Assembly (NCBI RefSeq): GCF_009671245.1
Contig: NZ_VTFS01000001.1
Span: 1,027,914 to 1,091,913 of the forward strand
Length of the DNA stretch: 64,000 nt
From: Marinicella rhabdoformis
Lineage (GTDB): Bacteria; Pseudomonadota; Gammaproteobacteria; Xanthomonadales; Marinicellaceae
Direction of reading: 5' to 3'
The position numbers were made by a program, and so were the translations under genes. Below are positions 54,678-64,000 of this stretch, piece after piece (the stretch's first letter is position 1; the number at the start of each line of letters is the position of its first letter). A model generated the notes under the pieces. It worked only from the letters and a program-made list of their open reading frames with translations, was not told the origin of the DNA and searched no databases.

Positions 54678-55046
54678 ATGTACCCTATTTTAAAACACAG
54701 TCACATGACCCTGGTGCTGATCAGCATCATTTTATTTGAGATTCGCTTTTGGCTTTTTGCCTTAAGAAACAAACCCAAGAATAAAATATTAACCATAGCA
54801 CCGCATGTCATTGATACTTTATTACTCGCCAGTGGATTGACTTTGGCTGTTATGCTGGGTTTTTCGCCAGGTAACTCACCGTGGTTAATGTATAAATTGA
54901 TAGCCTTGGTTGGATACATTGCTTTCGGGATGGTGGCCATGAAGGCCACTGGTACCAAGCGTTGGTTTGGATTTTTTGCTGCCACTTTGTGCTTTGTTTA
55001 TATGTTGATGACTGCCATCACCAAAAACCCAACATTTTTTATCTGA
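54678..55046 (+). CDS. SirB2-family membrane protein
   Basis: 122 residues, four membrane segments: MTLVLISIILFEIRFWLFALR, HVIDTLLLASGLTLAVMLGF, LMYKLIALVGYIAFGMVAMKA and WFGFFAATLCFVYMLMTAIT. Pattern of SirB2/invasion-gene-expression-upregulator family, which in most bacteria is simply a small inner-membrane protein of unknown function. folK follows after 27 bases, a pairing worth noting but not diagnostic. Confidence 0.85.
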   Translation: MYPILKHSHMTLVLISIILFEIRFWLFALRNKPKNKILTIAPHVIDTLLLASGLTLAVMLGFSPGNSPWLMYKLIALVGYIAFGMVAMKATGTKRWFGFFAATLCFVYMLMTAITKNPTFFI

Positions 55047-55073
55047 CTCTGACAAATTCAAAGAGATCGTGTG

Positions 55074-55565
55074 ATGGCTGAATTTTACCTCGGTATAGGC
55101 AGTAACAAGAACAGGACGCACAACATCAATTCCTGTGTTACGTACCTAAGCGCTTCATTTTCTACACTCAAGTGCTCACCCGTTTACCAATCAAAGGCGT
55201 ATGGCTTTGAAGGACAAGATTTTTATAATTTAGTCGTCAAACTACAATCCGCCTTTGACCCTTGGCAAATGAAAGCATGGCTACAAAACTTAGAAGATTT
55301 ACTTGGACGTGATCGCAGCCAGCCCCGTTATTCAGATCGTTTGATTGACATAGATTTGTTGTTGGTTGACGACCTTATTATTGATGATGGTGTGGTTCAA
55401 ATTCCTCGACGTGAAATTTTAAAACGCGCCTATGTTATCAAGCCCTTGTCTGACTTAGCACCTGATTTAATTGTACCTGGACACAAAAAAAGGCTTGCCG
55501 ATTTATGGCAAGCCTTTGAACTTAAACAAGACATTCAGCCAGTTACATGTCTACATCACCGATGA
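55074..55565 (+). CDS. folK: 6-hydroxymethyl-7,8-dihydropterin pyrophosphokinase
   Basis: 163 residues from the ATG at 55074 (the frame includes a GTG one codon earlier). LGIGSNKNRTHNINSCV, the ATP/Mg segment, and DRSQPRYSDRLIDIDLLLVDDLIIDDGVVQIPRREILKRAYVIKPLSDLAPDLIVPGH, the hallmark block of FolK. Folate pathway step before dihydropteroate synthase. The last 23 bases overlap the convergent gene on the other strand. Confidence 0.93.
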   Translation: MAEFYLGIGSNKNRTHNINSCVTYLSASFSTLKCSPVYQSKAYGFEGQDFYNLVVKLQSAFDPWQMKAWLQNLEDLLGRDRSQPRYSDRLIDIDLLLVDDLIIDDGVVQIPRREILKRAYVIKPLSDLAPDLIVPGHKKRLADLWQAFELKQDIQPVTCLHHR

Positions 55566-56211
55566 CATCGCCTGTTTTTGCACTCTCGTGAAGTTTCAAT
55601 TTAACTTTCTTTTTAAAAATCAAATCACCTTTAACAACCACATTTTCACCGATAGATACAGTTGGTACTTTTTTGTTGCTATTAAAAAAACCATTGGATT
55701 TATGAATCACTAAATCACCTGTCACAACAGTACCTTCTGTTAATTTAATGTCACCGTTGGTGGTTTCAATGTTGCCATCAATGCGGCTATTGACTGCAGA
55801 AATGGTGCCGTTCACGGTTTCCATTTTGCCCTGAATCTCACAACCATCACCTGCTTTGATTGAACCATTAACCGTTTCTGTATGGCCTTGAATCAAACAG
55901 CCAGAGCCCAAAATCAATGCACCATTGACTGCTTCAACACTTTCAGCGGTGACGTTGTCTTTGAATTTCACACTCCCATTGACCGTATCTACATCACCCA
56001 CTGTGCTGCCATGACCCACTTTTATAGAACCGTTAACTGTATCCAAATCATCTACGTGGCTGTTGCTGCCTACCGTGATGCTGCCATTGACTGAATCCAA
56101 GTCCTTTTCTGGTGCATTAACGTCGTCACCGACTGATTCACTGCCAAACAATCCCGCTTGTGATGTGATGCCTAAGGCCATCAAAATACCTATAATTAAA
56201 ATTTTCACCAT
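55543..56211 (-). CDS. exported VNGS-repeat beta-helix protein (bactofilin-like)
   Basis: 222 residues. A signal peptide (MVKILIIGILMALGITSQAG) is followed by seven repeats of 18-19 residues built around a (V/T)NG(S/T/A/D) turn (VNGSITVG, VNGSIKVG, VNGSVKFK, VNGALILG, VNGSIKAG, VNGTISAV, TNGDIKL) and a C-terminal cap (VVTGDLVIH ... VVVKGDLIF). The period fits a right-handed beta-solenoid related to bactofilins and DUF4097-like proteins. Two cysteines (GSGCLIQG, GDGCEIQG) sit in adjacent repeats. The stop lies 23 bases inside the convergent folK gene. Function unknown, probably an envelope polymer or surface protein. Confidence 0.8.
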   Translation of the reverse strand: MVKILIIGILMALGITSQAGLFGSESVGDDVNAPEKDLDSVNGSITVGSNSHVDDLDTVNGSIKVGHGSTVGDVDTVNGSVKFKDNVTAESVEAVNGALILGSGCLIQGHTETVNGSIKAGDGCEIQGKMETVNGTISAVNSRIDGNIETTNGDIKLTEGTVVTGDLVIHKSNGFFNSNKKVPTVSIGENVVVKGDLIFKKKVKLKLHESAKTGDVIGDVDM

Positions 56212-56248
56212 AACCTCTGTTGTTTTGTATGACTAAGAAACGCAGTTC

Positions 56249-56791
56249 TTAATCAATTGTTACAATTTTTTTTTCGCCCGTACCTAATCCGTCTAATTTC
56301 CATTCACCAATTTGCGTTCTGATCAACCTCAAAACAGGCAAGCCAACCGCTGCCATCATGCGCCTGACTTGTCGATTCTTTCCTTGATTCAATGTCACTT
56401 CTACCCATGAAGTTGGCTTGTTTTTACGCGCACGAATTGGAGGAGTTCTTTTCCATACAAAACTGGGTTTTTTGTGTAACAAAGCCACATCCACTGCCTT
56501 AGCCATATAGTCTTGTACCTTCACACCTTTCCTCAAGGCATCCAGTTGCGATTTTCTTGCCAAACCCTCTACTTGTACTAAATAAACTTTGTTGAATTGA
56601 CTGCTGGTGATGCGATTTTGTAACGGCCCATCATCAGTTAAGAGTAACAAGCCTTCAGAATCATAATCTAAACGACCAGCAGCATAAACGCCCTTTTCAG
56701 CGACAAAGTGACCTAAATGTTGACGCCCTTCTTTATCAGTAAACTGACACATCACTTGAAAGGGTTTGTTGAATAACACGAGTTTTTTCAT
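56249..56791 (-). CDS. rluE: 23S rRNA pseudouridine2457 synthase
   Basis: 180 residues, the short RsuA-type family without the S4 domain. The catalytic GRLDYDSEGLLLLTDDG motif has the nucleophile Asp42; the KPFQVMCQFTDKEGRQHLGHFV start and WVEVTLNQGKNRQVRRMMAAVGLPVLRLIRTQIG are diagnostic of RluE. It modifies U2457 of 23S rRNA. Ends 38 bases before the VNGS-repeat gene's start, same strand. Confidence 0.9.
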   Translation of the reverse strand: MKKLVLFNKPFQVMCQFTDKEGRQHLGHFVAEKGVYAAGRLDYDSEGLLLLTDDGPLQNRITSSQFNKVYLVQVEGLARKSQLDALRKGVKVQDYMAKAVDVALLHKKPSFVWKRTPPIRARKNKPTSWVEVTLNQGKNRQVRRMMAAVGLPVLRLIRTQIGEWKLDGLGTGEKKIVTID

Positions 56792-56936
56792 TTATTTATC
56801 GTTCATCAGGTTGTTGTATTGTACTTGATGACTTCTACGAATTAATTCATAAATAATTTTGAACTTTGTTTATATGCCGAAAGTCATAGTTTTAAGCCAC
56901 ATGATTTTTTGTGGCTCTCAAACTGGAGAAAACTGA

Positions 56937-57572
56937 ATGAATAGCTTGATGAGATTTTCCGTGGCGGGTTTACTGGGTATAGCAGTGACTTTCACCTTGT
57001 TTTTAATCATGCAAAGCCTGCTAGGAACACAAAAAAACTACCGCAGTACAGAGACAGCCAACATCAACTTTGGTTTTGTTAAAAACTTTGAACCACCAGT
57101 GGTCGCCGATCCCATCAAAAATAAATTACCAGAACCTAAAGAAGCATCACAACCACCTGCAGCCCCTGCATTAGATGTCAGTCAAAACCCTTCTGATACT
57201 GACAGCTACTTGCCACAAGGCATAGACACCAAGGCTGAGTGGAAAATGATTACTGATATACCCATGGGCCCCACCGGTCCAGCAAGCGGTAACCCAATGG
57301 GAGAAGGTGGTACGCTGAAAGCCGGAATAGCGCCCATGTACCCTCCCACTTTATTGCAAAGACAAGTGGAAGGCTGGGTAGAGGTGTTAATCACCGTGAA
57401 TGAATTAGGCCGTGTTGATGACATTGAGGTTTTGGCCAATAAACCCAACCGTGCTTTCAATAATGCGGCACTGAAAGCTGTTAGAAAATGGACTTTTCAC
57501 CCTAAGATCATGGACGGTAAAGCAGTGCCTTTCAAAGTGAAACAAAAAGTTGAGTTTAATATCAATAAATAA
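56937..57572 (+). CDS. energy transducer TonB-like protein
   Basis: 211 residues. Membrane anchor RFSVAGLLGIAVTFTLFLIM near the N-terminus, a Pro-rich segment (EPKEASQPPAAPAL), and the TonB C-terminal domain (about 130-211): MYPPTLLQRQVEGWVEVLITVNELGRVDDIEVLANKPNRAFNNAALKAVRKWTFHP. Probably energises outer-membrane receptors with ExbB/ExbD, which are not in the window. A palindrome AGCCAC/GTGGCT (56895-56916) lies upstream of its GGAGAA ribosome binding site. Confidence 0.85.
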   Translation: MNSLMRFSVAGLLGIAVTFTLFLIMQSLLGTQKNYRSTETANINFGFVKNFEPPVVADPIKNKLPEPKEASQPPAAPALDVSQNPSDTDSYLPQGIDTKAEWKMITDIPMGPTGPASGNPMGEGGTLKAGIAPMYPPTLLQRQVEGWVEVLITVNELGRVDDIEVLANKPNRAFNNAALKAVRKWTFHPKIMDGKAVPFKVKQKVEFNINK

Positions 57573-57581
57573 TCAAAAACT

Positions 57582-57608
57582 CAGGCTGAAGTTTACTGCT
57601 TCAGCCTG
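57582..57608. terminator. bidirectional terminator between tonB-like gene and small membrane gene
   Basis: CAGGCTGAAG/CTTCAGCCTG with a TTTACTG loop, 9 bases after the stop at 57572. The stem is perfect but the T-run is short on both sides. Confidence 0.75.
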
Positions 57609-57609
57609 A

Positions 57610-57834
57610 TTAACTACCAATCCAACAAAAGGGAAGCAAGAAAAACAACAACAATGGCAACAGCAATATTTTAAAAATCAAAGTGAAAACAGCACCAAAG
57701 AAAAACAAAAACCCCAAAGCAATGGTGGCAAAAAAACCAATCACCAATAAAAAGGGTAAAGACAAAATAAACAGCATCAGGGCAAAGACTTTAAATAAAA
57801 TCAATAAAACCAAAATACCTATAAAAACTTCCAC
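57610..57834 (-). CDS. small hydrophobic membrane protein (uncertain)
   Basis: 74 residues from a GTG at 57834 preceded by GGAAAAG; an ATG further in and a longer frame to 57918 also exist. Almost the whole chain is hydrophobic (two or three membrane helices, with LFILSLPFLLVIGFFATIALGF). There is no recognised family. It ends at the terminator shared with the tonB-like gene, which supports a real transcription unit. It could also be a chance frame. Confidence 0.4.
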   Translation of the reverse strand: MEVFIGILVLLILFKVFALMLFILSLPFLLVIGFFATIALGFLFFFGAVFTLIFKILLLPLLLFFLLPFCWIGS

Positions 57835-57927
57835 AACTTTTCCAATAAAGAGAGTACCAATTAAAATAGCACAATGACAGCTGCTTAAACAGTGCCAAAA
57901 GTCAGTGGAAAAAACCACAAATCATAG

Positions 57928-59619
<1,692 letters not shown>

Positions 59620-59628
59620 GAGGTTCTC

Positions 59629-61747
<2,119 letters not shown>

Positions 61748-61761
61748 CATTTGACTCCACC

Positions 61762-61797
61762 AGCTAAAAAAGCCTCAATATGAGGCTTTTTTAGCTT
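61762..61797. terminator. strong bidirectional terminator after eno
   Basis: AGCTAAAAAAGCCTCA/TGAGGCTTTTTTAGCT with a three-base loop, 15 bases after the eno stop. The 16-base arms carry both A and T tracts, so it can serve the convergent gene at 61818 too. Confidence 0.92.
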
Positions 61798-61817
61798 CAC
61801 CGTTCACACAATTATCG

Positions 61818-62075
61818 TTATTTTGGCAGAGTATCCATGCCAATCATAACACCACCGTTACAAACTGAAATTGTGCCGCTAATTGACTCTCCATGAACTT
61901 TATAAAAAAGAGTTAGCACACCATTCACAATAAATTCATCAATAAAAATAAAATCATTTACTGTAAAAATATTAGCTTGATTTTTCCAATCCGCACCAAA
62001 AAATTCTAAATTGAAATAAACAACAATATCGGGGATATATGATTCTGGGCTTTCAAATTTCACTGCTTTTTTCAA
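61818..62075 (-). CDS. hypothetical protein
   Basis: 85 residues, no signal peptide, beta-rich pattern (IVVYFNLEFFGADWKNQANIFTVNDFIFIDEFIVNGVL) and a small Cys-containing tail. No family recognised. The start overlaps the DUF6491-like gene by 23 bases, so it is part of a two-gene unit on the minus strand. Confidence 0.55.
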   Translation of the reverse strand: MKKAVKFESPESYIPDIVVYFNLEFFGADWKNQANIFTVNDFIFIDEFIVNGVLTLFYKVHGESISGTISVCNGGVMIGMDTLPK

Positions 62076-62502
62076 CTTTCACACTGCCATTGATATCACC
62101 TGAAATCAATTGGTCTTTTTGTTCTTTGCTTAAGGGATAGATGTTTTTGATGGTGCATTTTTGGTTGGGGTCGCTGTCCACAATCACCGAGTCGAATTTG
62201 CTTTGTAGTGAGCTGGACATGGACTGATCCAATCGCAAAGTGTGACCGTATTTAAGGTCTGGGCAATAGCCCATCACTTCAATTAAATAGTTTCTTTTTC
62301 TTGATGCGTTGAGAATAAAAAATCGTTCGTCTAGAGACTGCCAACGGGTCATTCTGAATTGGGTTATTCGGTTCACCGACTCTAGCCGTTCTTGGACTAC
62401 AAAATTTTGATAATTGACCCTAGGGCCTTTTGCTTTGTTACTGGCACAACCACTTAAAACTAAAGCAAAAGCCAAAATAACAGTCTGAATGTGGTTTCTC
62501 AT
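62053..62502 (-). CDS. DUF6491-like lipoprotein
   Basis: 149 residues from the ATG at 62502 (the frame start at 62514 adds MEIN). The lipobox is LVLSGCASN, followed by a helical-beta body with NRITQFRMTRWQSLDERFFILNASRKRNYLIEVMGYCPDLKYG, the pattern that I associate with DUF6491. Two cysteines (GYC and QKC) could pair. Overlaps the small gene downstream by 23 bases. Envelope lipoprotein, function unknown. Confidence 0.7.
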   Translation of the reverse strand: MRNHIQTVILAFALVLSGCASNKAKGPRVNYQNFVVQERLESVNRITQFRMTRWQSLDERFFILNASRKRNYLIEVMGYCPDLKYGHTLRLDQSMSSSLQSKFDSVIVDSDPNQKCTIKNIYPLSKEQKDQLISGDINGSVKVEKSSEI

Positions 62503-62644
62503 ATTTATCTCCATATTATTCAGTAATAAAGCTCATCTTATCTTTTTAATACTGAATAAACGGTTAATTTTCGCAGAATTGCGTATGTTTTTATCCCAGT
62601 CACTTCATTAAAATAAGCTTTTTTTAAAACAGCTGGATATACCA

Positions 62645-64000
62645 ATGAGCGACAAAATTTTAGATCTAATCCAAGAAGAAGGCATTGAATTCGTTGATTT
62701 ACGGTTCTGTGATACAGGCGGAAAAGAGCACCATGTGACTTTACCTGTTTCTCAAGTGAACGAAGAAATGTTTGAAGATGGCAAAATGTTTGACGGTTCA
62801 TCTATTGCTGGCTGGAAAGGCATCAATGAATCTGACATGGTTTTGATGCCAGATGAAACGACGGCATTTGTCGATCCGTTCACACAATACCCAACTTTGG
62901 TGATTCGTTGTGACATCCTTGAGCCAAACACCATGCAAGGTTATGAGCGTGACCCACGCTCTATCGCTAAACGTGCTGAAGCTTACCTACAACAGTCTGG
63001 TATGGCTGATGAAGCATTTTTCGGCCCAGAACCTGAGTTTTTTGTATTCGACGGTGTCAGCTGGAGTAATGACGCCAACAAAACAGGTTATGAAATTTAT
63101 TCACAAGAAGGTGCTTGGGAATCAGGCTCTGATGCCAAAGAAAACCCAGGTCACAGACCTCGTGTAAAAGGCGGCTATTTTCCAGTTCCACCTGTTGATA
63201 CTTTGAATGACTTGCGTTCTGCCATGTGTAAAGTGATGGAAGGCATGGGCATAGAAATTGAAGTGCATCACCACGAAGTGGGCACAGCGGGTCAATGTGA
63301 AATTGGCGCGCGTTTCAATACTTTGGTTAAAAAAGCCGATGAAGTTTTGATGATGAAATACGCGGTTCATAATGTGGCTCATGATTATGGCTACACAGCA
63401 ACCTTTATGCCTAAGCCTGTTGTCGGTGACAATGGTTCAGGTATGCACGTTCACCAATCATTGACTAAAGATGGTAACAACTTGTTCATGGGTGATGGTT
63501 ATGGCGGTTTGTCTCAAACGGCTTTGTGGTACATCGGCGGTATTTTCAAACACGCCCGTGCTTTGAATGCTTTTGCCAATTCATCTACCAACTCATACAA
63601 ACGTTTGGTTCCAGGTTTCGAAGCACCTGTGATGTTGGCTTACTCTGCCAAGAATCGCTCAGCGTCAATACGTATTCCATTTGTTAACAACCCGAAAGCG
63701 AGACGCATTGAGGTTCGTTTTGGTGACCCAATGGGCAACCCATACTTGATGTTCGCCTCTATGATGATGGCCGGTCTTGACGGCATCAAGAATCAAATTG
63801 ATCCAGGTTCAGCCATGGATAAAGATTTATATGACTTACCTGCAGAAGAAGCCAAAGCCATTCCTACTGTATGTCATTCATTAGACCAAGCTCTGGAAGC
63901 TTTGGACAATGACCGTGAATTTTTGAAAGCCGGTGGTGTATTTACTGATGATGTGATCGATGGTTTCATTGCTTTGAAAATGGAAGAAGTGAACCGCATC
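62645..64000 (+). CDS. glnA: glutamine synthetase, type I, 3' end missing
   Basis: 452 residues visible from the ATG at 62645, probably lacking only the last 15-20. GS-beta features: [26 protein letters not shown], the metal/ATP block [49 protein letters not shown], and the adenylylation loop DLYDLPAEE with Tyr396. It assimilates ammonia into glutamine and is regulated by adenylylation in enterics. No sigma-54 promoter was visible in the 130 bases upstream. The window ends before the C-terminal stop. Confidence 0.96.
   Translation, partial: MSDKILDLIQEEGIEFVDLRFCDTGGKEHHVTLPVSQVNEEMFEDGKMFDGSSIAGWKGINESDMVLMPDETTAFVDPFTQYPTLVIRCDILEPNTMQGYERDPRSIAKRAEAYLQQSGMADEAFFGPEPEFFVFDGVSWSNDANKTGYEIYSQEGAWESGSDAKENPGHRPRVKGGYFPVPPVDTLNDLRSAMCKVMEGMGIEIEVHHHEVGTAGQCEIGARFNTLVKKADEVLMMKYAVHNVAHDYGYTATFMPKPVVGDNGSGMHVHQSLTKDGNNLFMGDGYGGLSQTALWYIGGIFKHARALNAFANSSTNSYKRLVPGFEAPVMLAYSAKNRSASIRIPFVNNPKARRIEVRFGDPMGNPYLMFASMMMAGLDGIKNQIDPGSAMDKDLYDLPAEEAKAIPTVCHSLDQALEALDNDREFLKAGGVFTDDVIDGFIALKMEEVNRI

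Noticed and set aside
62515-62644. A sigma-54 promoter for glnA
   Set aside because: No GG-N10-GC pattern of the TGGCAC/TTGCA type is visible in this segment.
62538-62934. Two minus-strand frames at the start of glnA
   Set aside because: Antisense to the N-terminus of glnA; no ribosome binding site.

Overview
The window is a piece of a bacterial chromosome, most likely from a marine-type gammaproteobacterium. The evidence is the zipA-ligA pair, a thrABC operon with a thr-type leader, ftsB-ispD-ispF, pyrG-kdsA-eno, rluE, rsmJ, yheS, ypfJ, sirB2, an AlkB with E. coli numbering and a two-gene POT transporter block. Base composition looks AT-leaning by eye (not computed). The gene set is reminiscent of Marinicella-like lineages, but that placement is inference. 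No rRNA, tRNA or CRISPR array was seen.

Layout. 1-8.1 kb: 3' end of an HtrA-type protease, a MATE transporter, a patatin/BamA-type outer-membrane protein, a small exported protein, then ligA-zipA and a YeeN/YebC-type regulator on the minus strand. 8.2-11.1 kb: a large lipoprotein that ends in a type IV pilin-like domain, then about 700 bp of gene-free repeats. 11.1-16.1 kb: thrABC (minus) behind a complete attenuator: promoter, Thr/Ile-rich leader peptide, terminator. 16.3-17.7 kb: alkB and a frameshifted XRE-type regulator.

17.7-24.0 kb is an accessory region and the most interesting part. A complete integron integrase (plus strand) diverges from one well-formed gene cassette (minus strand) that carries a DUF2199 gene and ends in a textbook attC with paired R and L boxes and an extrahelical G. 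The cassette boundaries can be placed to the base. Beyond it lie small minus-strand genes (thioredoxin-fold, truncated Rossmann gene, hypothetical, VOC, SRPBCC, YdeI-like, VOC, toxin-antitoxin). The toxin-antitoxin pair is bracketed by the intact 3' end of a VOC gene and a diverged second copy of that same end.

24.2-35.3 kb: DUF924, two separate ECF sigma/putative anti-sigma modules, a BON-domain protein, MgtC, an acyltransferase, yheS, a tandem pair of about 190-bp structured repeats, and a small three-gene lipoprotein/membrane-protein operon. 35.0-64.0 kb is mostly housekeeping: bL31B, citrate synthase, rsmJ, guanine deaminase, a peptide-binding protein, gshA, two POT peptide transporters, FmdB, an exported methyltransferase, ypfJ, an ABC-2 exporter (ATPase and two permeases), ftsB-ispD-ispF, an SGNH hydrolase, sirB2, folK, a repeat-rich VNGS protein, rluE, tonB, pyrG-kdsA-eno and a glnA cut by the window end.

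Many genes overlap by 1-14 bp or are separated by strong bidirectional terminators, so the transcription units are fairly clear. Start codons were moved from the longest open frame wherever a ribosome binding site, signal peptide, 4-bp overlap or family length argued for an internal start.
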